Shown: positions 26,821 to 34,612 of the stretch, piece by piece
Layout of the letters: each line of letters begins with the position of its first letter
Numbering within the stretch: the stretch's first letter is position 1
Origin: Halopseudomonas pachastrellae
GTDB taxonomy: Bacteria > Pseudomonadota > Gammaproteobacteria > Pseudomonadales > Pseudomonadaceae
NCBI RefSeq assembly: GCF_900114765.1
Contig: NZ_FOUD01000018.1
Coordinates: 1 to 64,000 of the forward strand
Direction: 5' to 3'
Length of the DNA: 64,000 bases
The notes under the pieces: generated by a model
What the model was told of the DNA's origin: nothing
Databases searched by the model: none
Seen by the model: the letters and a program-made list of their open reading frames with translations, nothing else
Position numbers and translations under genes: made by a program

Positions 26821-26836
26821 CCCCCCTGTTGGGGGA
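26821..26836 (-). promoter_or_regulatory. GC-rich palindrome upstream of the hydrolase-PQQ dehydrogenase operon
   Basis: In gene orientation the site reads TCCCCCAACAGGGGGG, centred about 71 bp upstream of the hydrolase ATG. It matches the site at 17352 in 14 of 16 positions, including both arms and the flanking A residues of the spacer. It is a candidate binding site for the LAL regulator encoded between the two operons. Confidence 0.6.
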
Positions 26837-26871
26837 TATAGGGGAGCTTGATAGGCGGGTACAGAACGCGC

Positions 26872-27459
26872 TCAGTTAGTCTGGCTGCCGTCCAGGGCAA
26901 AGAACTGGCCACAGCTCCAGACGCCGGTGCGGTCAGTGCCCTGCTGCTCATGCTCTACCGCCAGCTCGGCCAGCTCGTAAAACACGTTTCGCCCGATCAG
27001 CGCTTCGAGATTGCCGCGCACCAGAATGTAGGGCGCTGGCTCCTGGGTGTCCGGGTCGACCTGCACGCGCAGCGGATGCTCGGCGTCCAGCGTCACGTCA
27101 TCTTCCAGGTTAGTGGTGAAGTGCAGCCGCTGCTGCTCGCCCTGCCCCTCAACCCGCAGGCGAGTGGCAACAAAGGGCGCATCATCGACCTGAATGCCCC
27201 AGCGCTCCACCGGCGTTACCAGATAGTAGCGGCCATCGGCGTCCAGTCGCAGAATGCTGGAAAACAGCTGCGCCAGCGCCTTGCGCTCAATCGCGTCACC
27301 TTCGTGATACCAGGTGCCGTCGCGGGCGATACGCATGTCCATTTCGCCACTCAGTGGCGTATCCCACTGCTCTACCGGAGCAGGCTCACGGCGTTGTAGC
27401 GCGCCACGCTGCGGAATGCTGTCAAGAAGGGATTGCGGGGGTGGTGCACGACGGGACAT
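26872..27459 (-). CDS. DUF1285 family protein
   Basis: This soluble protein of 195 residues has the DUF1285 pattern: MDMRIARDGTWYHEGDAIER, then LAQLFSSILRLDADGRYYLV and VERWGIQVDDAPFVAT. The family is widespread in Pseudomonas and relatives and has no assigned function. The start MSRRAPPPQSLLD is preceded by CAGGAGAG. It is followed on the same strand by the hydrolase operon but is separated from it by 114 bases with its own operator, so it is probably a separate unit. It lies 68 bases downstream of the DUF4823 lipoprotein gene. Confidence 0.85.
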   Translation of the reverse strand: MSRRAPPPQSLLDSIPQRGALQRREPAPVEQWDTPLSGEMDMRIARDGTWYHEGDAIERKALAQLFSSILRLDADGRYYLVTPVERWGIQVDDAPFVATRLRVEGQGEQQRLHFTTNLEDDVTLDAEHPLRVQVDPDTQEPAPYILVRGNLEALIGRNVFYELAELAVEHEQQGTDRTGVWSCGQFFALDGSQTN

Positions 27460-27527
27460 GAACTCTCCTGTTGGATTCGCCGGACGGCCCCTGCAAACCG
27501 GCAGTGCGCAACGCCCTGCCCAGCCTG

Positions 27528-28127
27528 TCAGTGCCGACCCAGCAATTGCCGGGTGTAATCCTGCAGCGGTGGCCGCAGCAGGTCATCGGGCGAGGCGTTG
27601 TAAAAATGCAGAAAACCGCCACGGATCTCGATGCGGGCATAGTCGACCAGATGACGAGAGCCCACTTCAAGCAGCATCAGCTGCAGCACGCCGCGGTCGC
27701 GACCAACATCGCCCCACTGCTCCGAGGTTTCCCACTCCTCCCGGCTACCGACTGCGTCTTCGGCGGCGGCAAATCGGGTGTAGAGCAGGTAGTCGTAGCC
27801 AAAACTGCCGGCCTCGGCCAGTGCTTCCTCCAGCCCCAACGGCTGGGGTGAGCGACGTACCACCGGAAAGACCTCAACCGCAGCAGCAAACGCCTCTTCT
27901 GCTACGACATTCGGCCGGGCGTAGGGTTCGCCAATCGGCAGAAAATGCCCCTGGGCGATGTAGAGCTTGGAGTCGGACTGCAGCACCCAGGTACTGCTGC
28001 GCTCAATGCGATAGTGGTTGAGCAGGCCCGCATCGCCCATGTAATAGCCGGCCTGCTGCTGCATGTCCGATGGCTTCATACAGCCCGCCAGTGACAGCAT
28101 TCCCAATACAATCAACAACGTGCGCAT
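27528..28127 (-). CDS. DUF4823 family lipoprotein
   Basis: This 199-residue protein has a clear lipoprotein signal, MRTLLIVLGMLSLAGC, with the lipidated Cys at residue 16. The mature part has features of DUF4823 lipoproteins, such as YLLYTRFAAAEDAVGSREEW and GGFLHFYNASPDDLLRPPL. The role is unknown. It is preceded on the same strand by the radical SAM gene, 22 bases away, so the two may be co-transcribed. Confidence 0.8.
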   Translation of the reverse strand: MRTLLIVLGMLSLAGCMKPSDMQQQAGYYMGDAGLLNHYRIERSSTWVLQSDSKLYIAQGHFLPIGEPYARPNVVAEEAFAAAVEVFPVVRRSPQPLGLEEALAEAGSFGYDYLLYTRFAAAEDAVGSREEWETSEQWGDVGRDRGVLQLMLLEVGSRHLVDYARIEIRGGFLHFYNASPDDLLRPPLQDYTRQLLGRH

Positions 28128-28149
28128 GTGACCTGCCCTCGGTTATCAA

Positions 28150-29046
28150 CTAGAGACCACGCATCCACTCTGGCCGCAGACCCGCCGATTGCGGACGGGC
28201 GATCGCCTGTTCAATCTGCCCCAACAGCTGCGCCTTGTCGCGGCCCAGCTCGCCCTTGAGCACCAGCGCATTGGATGCATGGTCGCTGCGAAAGGTAGTG
28301 TTGTCCAGCTCCAGCGCACCGACAAAACGCTGCAGTTCATGGAACAGCTGTTCCTGGGTCAGCGGGGTAAAATCCGGATACCGGGTCTGAAAACGCTCCA
28401 TGCCCTGAGGGAAGCTGACAACCAGGGTGGAGACAAACTCGGGCTGGGTTTCATTCACCAGACGAGCCGAGTTGTCAGCGTGCTGGTCGCTTAAACTGCT
28501 GCCGCCCAAACCGTTAAGAATCATCACCGAGCGCTTCAGTCCCGCTTCGCCAGCCTTGTGCAGAGCGTCAGCGGTGGAGGCATAGCTTTCGCCCTTGTTG
28601 ACCCGCTCCAGCACCTCGTCATCGCCTGACTCGGCGCCCACATAGAGCATCGCTAACCCGGCATCACGCAACTCGCGCAACTCCTCGACCGACTTGCGCT
28701 TGAGATTGCGCGGCAGGCAGTAGGAGGTTACGCGCTCGACGCTGGGAATGTGCTCGGCAATTGCCTGCAGGATGCGCATCAGCCGATGGGTCGGCAGCAC
28801 CATGGCGTCGCCGTCGGCAAGGAATATGCGCTGCACAATGTAGCGCTCCCCTACCTTGCGAATTTCTTCCAGCACCTCGGCCTCGTCACGGGCACGAAAC
28901 TTTTTCTGTGGTGCCGTATACATCTCGCAAAAGGTGCACTTGTTCCAGGAGCAGCCGTTGGTCACCGGCAGGATCAGCGAATGCGCCTCACTTGGCGGAC
29001 GAAAAACCGGCTCTATGTAACTGACAGGAAAGGCTTCTTGCATCAT
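28150..29046 (-). CDS. Radical SAM protein (YgiQ/Elp3-like, B12-free type)
   Basis: This protein of 298 residues has the iron-sulfur motif NGCSWNKCTFCEMYT at about residues 30-44, with cysteines spaced C-x4-C-x2-C. A radical SAM barrel follows: LADGDAMVLPTHRLMRIL, MLYVGAESGDDEVLERVNKG. This matches a subgroup of radical SAM enzymes of unknown reaction found in many Pseudomonas genomes. No B12 domain or additional cluster motif is seen. It begins at 29046 with two consecutive Met codons; the second is equally possible as the start. Confidence 0.88.
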   Translation of the reverse strand: MMQEAFPVSYIEPVFRPPSEAHSLILPVTNGCSWNKCTFCEMYTAPQKKFRARDEAEVLEEIRKVGERYIVQRIFLADGDAMVLPTHRLMRILQAIAEHIPSVERVTSYCLPRNLKRKSVEELRELRDAGLAMLYVGAESGDDEVLERVNKGESYASTADALHKAGEAGLKRSVMILNGLGGSSLSDQHADNSARLVNETQPEFVSTLVVSFPQGMERFQTRYPDFTPLTQEQLFHELQRFVGALELDNTTFRSDHASNALVLKGELGRDKAQLLGQIEQAIARPQSAGLRPEWMRGL

Positions 29047-29247
29047 CAGGGCATCTCTTTCTTATGGCACTGCAAACGACAAAACCGCTCATCATAGCGG
29101 TCAAACCTGTCGATTCAAACCACCCGGACGTGTTTAGCCCGGCGTGACGCACTTCACATATAGTCTCCGTGCCAGTCGCGGCTTTTGCTCCATCACGACA
29201 CAACCTGACCAATTGCCCCGACCTTTTCCAAGCACAGGACAACAATA

Positions 29248-30918
29248 ATGAAAGCTGCTTTCCCGCGCCCGGACGGGCTCCCCCTATTCAAGACCCTTAG
29301 CCTGGCGATAGCCACCCTATCACTGGCCGGCTGCCTCTCCAGTGGCGGCGGTGGTAGCGATGACACCACGCCCGACCCGCTGGCCGTGAGCACCAGTGAA
29401 GGCCAGGTGCTCGGCATCAAGACAGACAACCTGCGTATCTTTCGCGCCATTCCCTACGCCAAGCCCCCGGTCGGCGAGCTGCGCTTTGCACCGCCCGAGC
29501 CACCCGAAGCGCGTAACGGTACGCTGACCTTATCCGAGGATTTCGGCAATATCTGTCCGCAGAGCAACATCACCACCGGCGCGGCAGCCGGCGACGAAGA
29601 CTGCCTGTACCTCAACGTGTACACACCAACCGACGCCAAGGACCTGCCGGTGATGGTGTGGATTCACGGCGGCGCCTTTGTCTTTGGCAACGGCGGTGAC
29701 GAGTATGATCCGACCCGCCTGGCAGCAGAAGATGTGGTGGTGGTTACCCTCAACTATCGCCTGGGGAACCTGGGCTTTCTTGCCCACCCCTCACTCGCGT
29801 CCAATGGCGGCAACTTCGGCCTGATGGACCAGCAGCAAGCGATGCGCTGGGTGAAACAGAACATCGAAGCCTTCGGTGGAGATTCCGACAACGTCACCCT
29901 TTTTGGTGAGTCGGCCGGCGGACACAGCGTCATGAGCCACATCGTCTCGCCGCGGGCAGAAACCGAGGGCTTGTTCCAGCGCGCCATCGTACAGAGTGGT
30001 TCCTACGCCCCCTTCCAGGTGCCCAAGGCTGCGGCCCAAGCCGGCGGCGTGGGCGTCGCCAACGCTTTGGGCTGTACCGACCCGGATACCGCCGCCGACT
30101 GCCTGCGCGCCCTGCCGGTGTCCAGTCTACTGGCCGCCCAGGGGTCACAATCGATGCCCACCGTCGACCCGGACTCCGACCTGCTGCCCAAGTCGATCAT
30201 GCAGGCACTGAACGATGGCAGCTTCAATGACAGTCTGGATGTGCTGATCGGCAGCAACCAGAATGAAGGCACCCTGTTCGTAGCGCTGGACGAGGTTGGC
30301 GGCAACCCGATTGACGACGAAGCCGAGTACCGCAGCCGCGTCGACGCCTTCTTCCAGCCTTACCAGGCCAGCGTGCCCTACGACGCCGATCAGATTGCGA
30401 CCGACTATCTGGCCCGGGTGGCCGGCAGCGCCAAGCCCTTTGAAGCAGCACTATCGGCGATCTGGACCGACTTCATGTTTGCCTGCAACGCCTACGTGCA
30501 TGCCGGCACCTTCGCGGGCGCCAGCATGAATACCTTTCAGTACTGGTTCCGCGATGAAGACGCGCCCTGGACACTGGTACCGCCGGTTGCGGTGAGCTTT
30601 CCGATGGGTGCAACCCATGCCGGCGAGATTCCGTACCTGCTCTACGGGGATACCGTCATGCAAGCGCGCTATGCCGGCGATACGGCAGACCTGCTGAGCC
30701 TGTCCGAGGAAATGGTCGACTACTGGACACAGTTCGCCAAGACCGGCGACCCCAACACCACCGACGGCGTTGCTGCCAGCTGGGCCCAGGCCGCTACCGG
30801 CAACCTGCAGGTGCTGGATGTGCCCAACGCCAGCAGCGCCAGCGCGCTCAGCTTCCTGGGCTACCACAACTGCGCCTACTGGCAGGCGCCACCACTGACG
30901 TTGCCGGCAGCACGGTAA
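29248..30918 (+). CDS. Type-B carboxylesterase, predicted lipoprotein
   Basis: This protein of 556 residues has an N-terminal lipoprotein signal ending in the lipobox LAGC (Cys at residue 29) and a Gly-rich linker. The carboxylesterase family B fold follows. The nucleophile elbow is FGESAGGHS near residue 220, the acid Glu lies in SNQNEGTLF and the His in GATHAGEIPYLLYG. The oxyanion hole is in WIHGGAF, and Cys pairs in the usual places suggest disulfides. It should sit on the periplasmic face of a membrane or on the cell surface and hydrolyse esters. The substrate is not predictable. It is monocistronic with a strong terminator. Confidence 0.92.
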   Translation: MKAAFPRPDGLPLFKTLSLAIATLSLAGCLSSGGGGSDDTTPDPLAVSTSEGQVLGIKTDNLRIFRAIPYAKPPVGELRFAPPEPPEARNGTLTLSEDFGNICPQSNITTGAAAGDEDCLYLNVYTPTDAKDLPVMVWIHGGAFVFGNGGDEYDPTRLAAEDVVVVTLNYRLGNLGFLAHPSLASNGGNFGLMDQQQAMRWVKQNIEAFGGDSDNVTLFGESAGGHSVMSHIVSPRAETEGLFQRAIVQSGSYAPFQVPKAAAQAGGVGVANALGCTDPDTAADCLRALPVSSLLAAQGSQSMPTVDPDSDLLPKSIMQALNDGSFNDSLDVLIGSNQNEGTLFVALDEVGGNPIDDEAEYRSRVDAFFQPYQASVPYDADQIATDYLARVAGSAKPFEAALSAIWTDFMFACNAYVHAGTFAGASMNTFQYWFRDEDAPWTLVPPVAVSFPMGATHAGEIPYLLYGDTVMQARYAGDTADLLSLSEEMVDYWTQFAKTGDPNTTDGVAASWAQAATGNLQVLDVPNASSASALSFLGYHNCAYWQAPPLTLPAAR

Positions 30919-30925
30919 CCCCAAC

Positions 30926-30952
30926 AACGGCCCCGTCACCAGCGGGGCCGTT
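30926..30952 (+). terminator. Rho-independent terminator after the carboxylesterase gene
   Basis: AACGGCCCCG (30926-30935) pairs perfectly with CGGGGCCGTT (30943-30952), with a 7-base loop, followed by TTCAGTCTT. It overlaps the last base of the convergent amidohydrolase stop codon and may serve both directions. Confidence 0.65.
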
Positions 30953-31974
30953 CAGTCTTCGCTTTGCGCGCGGGGCAACACCGCCAGGAAGTTGTCCAGA
31001 GCAACCGCTTGCGCCACGTCCTCGCTTAGAGCATCAAGAAACGGATCAAACCCGCTCATATACTTGCCCAGGCTGTCGAAGCGACCGACCACGTCGGAGC
31101 CGAGCATGAAACGACTCGGAAAGTCCTCAACCAATTGCACCCACTCCGGATCCGGCTCGCCCTCTGCGTTCAGCAAATAAGGCTCGCGTACCGTCCAGGA
31201 CATGTCGATATACAGGTTCGGGTAAGCCGTCAGCATGCGCCGCAACGTGGGCAGCAAGAACTCCAGACGATCCTGATGACGATGAATCTCCATGCTCGTG
31301 CCGGCATGGGCCCAGATAATCCGAACGCCTGGGTGATTACGCAGCGGCTCTTCGATCTCCTGCAGATACAGCGGATTGCGCTCACGCCAGGAGGTGACAT
31401 TGCTGTGCACCATCACCGGCAGATCAAACTCTTCGGCCAGGTCATACACCCGGTTCATCGCCTCGCTGTTGGCACGCGGCGCCTCGCCGTGAATCAGCGC
31501 GGTCAGGGTGTCATGACGAGTGAAGACTTCCCCCAACCCTTGCCACACGCCCGGATACAACTCCAGCATGCGGCGGATGTGCGCATCGGCGTTCTTGTCG
31601 TTGGGGTTAAAGCCGGAGAGGAAAGGATGGAAACGGTGACGCTGATCGGCCGGCACCTGCTCCAGCGCCTTGGCAATCAGCATGTCGGTGGCGCTAAACC
31701 AGTAGGCACTGCCATCGTCACCGGCATAGTAGCGCGGCCGCTTGGGCTCGTTTTCATGCCATTGCTTGGCAACCGGAATCCCGGACAGCATGACATGCTC
31801 GACATTGGCCTCATCCATGGCCTCGATCAAGCTGTACAGCCCGGCACTTTCCTGGAAGAAATCAACGAAATGCAGGTGGGCGTCACTGTAGCTGTACTCG
31901 CGCGCAGACAGCGACGTCGAAAACAGCAAACCGGCGCAAGCGGCGCCGGTCAAAAAACTGCGGATAAAGGGCAC
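30952..31974 (-). CDS. Exported amidohydrolase (amidohydrolase 2 / TIM-barrel metal-dependent hydrolase)
   Basis: This protein of 340 residues has a signal peptide (cleavage near TSLSA, residue 23) and a metal-dependent hydrolase barrel. Metal ligands are visible as HxH in SDAHLHF, His in VMVHSN, His in IIWAHAGTS and Asp in LGSDVVGRFD. Secretion is unusual for amidohydrolase-2 proteins, most of which are cytoplasmic. The substrate is unknown. It lies 55 bases downstream of a TetR regulator gene on the same strand, which suggests that the regulator controls it. Confidence 0.85.
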   Translation of the reverse strand: MPFIRSFLTGAACAGLLFSTSLSAREYSYSDAHLHFVDFFQESAGLYSLIEAMDEANVEHVMLSGIPVAKQWHENEPKRPRYYAGDDGSAYWFSATDMLIAKALEQVPADQRHRFHPFLSGFNPNDKNADAHIRRMLELYPGVWQGLGEVFTRHDTLTALIHGEAPRANSEAMNRVYDLAEEFDLPVMVHSNVTSWRERNPLYLQEIEEPLRNHPGVRIIWAHAGTSMEIHRHQDRLEFLLPTLRRMLTAYPNLYIDMSWTVREPYLLNAEGEPDPEWVQLVEDFPSRFMLGSDVVGRFDSLGKYMSGFDPFLDALSEDVAQAVALDNFLAVLPRAQSED

Positions 31975-32029
31975 GGGGCGACTCCTGTCGTGGGCTCCGA
32001 AAGCTCAGACTGTCGCCCGGGCCGCGAGT

Positions 32030-32677
32030 TCAGGAGGGGTCGGCGGCCTCGGATTCCTTGCGCCGCTTGAAGCGGTTACCCATACGCACGCCCACATCCA
32101 TCAGGAACTGCATGTAGCCCTCCTGATCCTTGATGACATCCTGCCAGAACGGCGAGTGATACATGGCCATGGCGCCATGCACCAGCGCCCAGGCTGCACA
32201 GTAGTGAAAATAGGCGGGGACGTCTTCGAGCTTACCGTCATCAATACGCGACTGGATCATGCCGGTTACATGATTGAAGTTGGAGGTGCGGATCTGGTGC
32301 AGCTCCTCGACCATAGACGGCAGCTGGTTAGACTTGACGACCTTTTCTTCCAGCCGGTCAAACAGGCGATAGCGCTCCGGATCGCTCATGCGAAATTCAA
32401 AATAGTCCCGCGGCAGTGCGGCATTATCACGCTCGATAGCTTCGGAATGCATCATCTCGGCAAGGTCGCGCTCGTAATCCAGCATCAGGCGCAGATAAAT
32501 CTCGGCCTTGGATTTGAAATGCTTGTAGATGGTGCCTTTGCCAATACCGACTTCGTCGGCGATCATCTCCACCGTGACGCTGTCTTCGCCCTGCTCCAAA
32601 AACAGGCGCAGGGCACTATCCAGAATTTCCTGTTCGCGACGACGAAATTCGCGGACTTTTCGTGACTCTTTCTGCAT
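32030..32677 (-). CDS. TetR/AcrR family transcriptional regulator
   Basis: This regulator of 215 residues starts at MQKESRKVREFRRREQEI. The N-terminal helix-turn-helix is at about residues 18-60 (ADEVGIGKGTIYKHFKSKAE), followed by an all-helical ligand domain. The ATG at 32677 is chosen because the family usually begins about 10-15 residues before the first DNA-binding helix; an ATG at 32713 is possible. A TTTGGCA/TGCCAAA inverted repeat just upstream may be its own operator. It precedes the exported amidohydrolase gene and is divergent from the aminotransferase-fold gene. Confidence 0.9.
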   Translation of the reverse strand: MQKESRKVREFRRREQEILDSALRLFLEQGEDSVTVEMIADEVGIGKGTIYKHFKSKAEIYLRLMLDYERDLAEMMHSEAIERDNAALPRDYFEFRMSDPERYRLFDRLEEKVVKSNQLPSMVEELHQIRTSNFNHVTGMIQSRIDDGKLEDVPAYFHYCAAWALVHGAMAMYHSPFWQDVIKDQEGYMQFLMDVGVRMGNRFKRRKESEAADPS

Positions 32678-32695
32678 TAAGCTACCCGGATTCAA

Positions 32696-32722
32696 TTTGG
32701 CAAAGTGCATCATTATGCCAAA
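32696..32722. promoter_or_regulatory. Inverted repeat TTTGGCA-N13-TGCCAAA, candidate TetR operator
   Basis: The two 7-bp arms are perfect inverted repeats. They lie 19 bases upstream of the TetR gene start and in the divergent space to the aminotransferase-fold gene. The position suits autoregulation. The spacing is wide for a single TetR dimer, so this is tentative. Confidence 0.35.
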
Positions 32723-32870
32723 GTGATGACCCTGTGCCCATATTTGCTTACAAGCTGACTATCCAGTTCAACTGTGTCTAAATGTGCTCTACAAGGCCAT
32801 TTGGCGGACCTGGAAAGCCCCTTGGTGCCAAGAGTCCGAACATTGGCAGAAATGACACCCGGAGCCCCGC

Positions 32871-34034
32871 ATGATCGACAACCACCGCTGGCAAGCAGAA
32901 TTTCCGCAGGCAAACGGCCTTTGCTATCTCAACCATGCCGCCGTCGCGCCTTGGCCCAAACGGGCGGCTGATGCGGTCAGCGCCTTTGCCAGCGAGAACC
33001 TGCAACAGGGTGCGCAGGACTATCCGCGCTGGAGCCGCGCCGAAAGGACACTGCGCGACCAGCTGCGTACCCTGCTCAACGCGCTGCACAGCGACGACAT
33101 TGCACTGGTCAAGAACACCTCCGAGGCACTGTCGTTTGTTGCCCAGGGCGTGGACTGGCAGGTTGGCGATCAGGTCATCATCAGCAATCAGGAGTTCCCG
33201 TCCAACCGCCTGCCCTGGGAAGCCCTCGCCGAGCGAGGCGTTGAAGTAGTCGCCGTCGAGCTGGGCGCGGAACCCGAGCAGGCGCTGATCGACGCCATGG
33301 GACCAGGCACCCGCCTGCTGAGTATCAGCTCGGTGCAGTACGGCACCGGCCTGCGGCTGGACCTGCCGCGTCTGGGCAACGCCTGCCGGGAACGCGGCGT
33401 GCTGTTCTGCGTTGACGCCATTCAGACACTGGGCGCCCAACCTTTTGACGTTCAGCAGATCGATTGCGATTTTGCCATGGCCGACGGCCACAAGTGGCTG
33501 CTGGCGCCCGAGGGGCTGGGCGTATTTTTCTGCCATGCCCGCGTACGCGACCAGCTACAGCTCACACAGCATGGCTGGCATATGGTCGATGCTATCGGCG
33601 ACTACGACCGCGTCGACTGGCGCCCTGCCCGCTCAGCCCGCCGATTTGAGGCTGGCAGCCCGAACACCCTGGCGCAGCAGGCCATGTCGGCCAGCCTGTC
33701 GCTACTGCTCGAGGCCGATATGAACTGGGTTGCCGCCCAACTGGACGCGCGCGTCTGTTTGCTGGCTGAGCGCCTGCAGGCCTTGCCTGGGGTCAAGGTG
33801 CTGAGCGACCTGCGCGCCGGGCGCCGCTCGGGCATCATCACCTTTGCCGTTGCTGGCCAGGACCACAAGGCGCTGCACAAGGCATTGATGGATCGGGGGG
33901 TCGTCTGTGCGCTACGCGGTGGCGGCATTCGCTGGTCGCCGCACTTCTATACGCCCCAGTCGACACTGGAGAGCGCTTTGGCTCAATTGGCCGAGTTGAT
34001 CACCCAAACAAGCGATAACAACCCTTCACGATAA
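32871..34034 (+). CDS. Aminotransferase class V-fold PLP-dependent enzyme (cysteine desulfurase-like)
   Basis: This protein of 387 residues has the class V fold. The PLP Lys lies in ADGHKWLLAPEGLG (near residue 207). The cofactor Asp/Gln pair is in FCVDAIQTLG, and the N-terminal motif is YLNHAAVAPWPKRA. It resembles the isopenicillin-N-epimerase/CsdA-like branch rather than the iron-sulfur IscS/SufS enzymes, and no iron-sulfur partner gene is adjacent. The substrate is unknown. The ATG at 32871 lies after a CCGGAG-type site. Confidence 0.88.
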   Translation: MIDNHRWQAEFPQANGLCYLNHAAVAPWPKRAADAVSAFASENLQQGAQDYPRWSRAERTLRDQLRTLLNALHSDDIALVKNTSEALSFVAQGVDWQVGDQVIISNQEFPSNRLPWEALAERGVEVVAVELGAEPEQALIDAMGPGTRLLSISSVQYGTGLRLDLPRLGNACRERGVLFCVDAIQTLGAQPFDVQQIDCDFAMADGHKWLLAPEGLGVFFCHARVRDQLQLTQHGWHMVDAIGDYDRVDWRPARSARRFEAGSPNTLAQQAMSASLSLLLEADMNWVAAQLDARVCLLAERLQALPGVKVLSDLRAGRRSGIITFAVAGQDHKALHKALMDRGVVCALRGGGIRWSPHFYTPQSTLESALAQLAELITQTSDNNPSR

Positions 34035-34104
34035 GCTGAGGCGAGCGTATTCCAAATCAGTTTATAAAAGCGGCAAAGCGCAGTGGAAAGCCAGACAATT
34101 TCGA

Positions 34105-34111
34105 CAATACT
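34105..34111 (+). promoter_or_regulatory. Candidate -10 element of the RgsA-like sRNA (sigma-S type)
   Basis: CAATACT resembles the sigma-S extended -10 pattern C-TATACT and sits 7-8 bases before the expected 5' end of the sRNA. No good -35 element is seen, which is compatible with sigma-S. RgsA in Pseudomonas is reported to depend on RpoS. Confidence 0.4.
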
Positions 34112-34117
34112 GAAGCT

Positions 34118-34233
34118 ATCAGGAACGACATACCCCCCAAGTGTCGTTCCTGAGCGGGCGGGCTCTGTCCTGCCTCTGTATCACTCCTAATGGTCTTGGC
34201 CCGAATTCATCCCCCAGAATTCGGGTTTTTTTT
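34118..34233 (+). ncRNA. rgsA: RgsA (P16)-like small RNA
   Basis: A non-coding unit lies directly beside tatD. It opens with a perfect 10-bp stem AGGAACGACA / TGTCGTTCCT (34121-34130, 34142-34151) whose 11-base loop contains six C residues. It ends in a textbook terminator: CCCGAATTC / GAATTCGGG followed by eight T residues (34200-34233). In P. aeruginosa the sRNA RgsA (P16, PA2958.1) occupies exactly this place, next to the tatD-pilZ-holB-tmk block. The predicted length of about 116 nt agrees with what I recall for RgsA. The identity rests on synteny, size and structure, not on alignment. The 5' end is estimated from a CAATACT -10. Confidence 0.7.
34200..34233 (+). terminator. Strong Rho-independent terminator of the RgsA-like sRNA
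   Basis: A 9-bp stem CCCGAATTC / GAATTCGGG with an 8-base loop is followed by eight T residues. It is the strongest terminator on the plus strand in this part of the window, and no protein gene ends immediately before it, which supports a non-coding transcript. Confidence 0.85.
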
Positions 34234-34612
34234 GCCTTCTCAGGTTACCTGGAAAACTCGACAGGGTGTTACTCAAGGCGCTTTACCGAATGCCCAAACG
34301 GCGGACTGTGCACCGGGTTTCGTCCCGTTTACGCGGGCGAGTAGCGCAAGGCTGACGGGAAAAAGAGTCATAGGATGTCTGAGGAGCGTAGCGACGAGTT
34401 TTTGAGTGGCCGGCGAGGTCTCCCCGTTAGCCCGAGCAACGCAGCGAACCCGAAGGGCCGCGTAGTCGGGTGCCCGGGGGATCGCTAAGGGGGCCGGGCA
34501 AGCGGCCCCCTTAGCTCGCCGTGAAGGCGAAAGACTAGCCCAATAACAGCGCAATGCGGGAAACGCTCACCTAGCGGCGCACGACCTCGCCAATCGAGAA
34601 TGGGCTTTGCGC
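34234..34612. other. 379-bp intergenic element without a convincing gene, rich in stem-loops
   Basis: Between the sRNA terminator and tatD no frame shows protein-like composition; the reverse frame of 93 codons is Arg/Ala/Pro-biased. The stretch contains a perfect 11-bp stem CTAAGGGGGCC / GGCCCCCTTAG (34485-34495, 34504-34514). It also has CCCGTTTACGCGGG near 34323 and CTCGCCGTGAAGGCGA near 34515. The composition is reminiscent of repeated intergenic elements scattered in Pseudomonas and related genomes. It may be such an element, or the untranslated 3' region of the tatD operon read on the minus strand. Confidence 0.5.

Noticed and set aside
34273-34554. Reverse-strand open frame of 93 codons in the 34.2-34.6 kb gap
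   Set aside because: The composition follows the GC-rich stem-loops; it resembles spurious proteins predicted from repeated intergenic elements.
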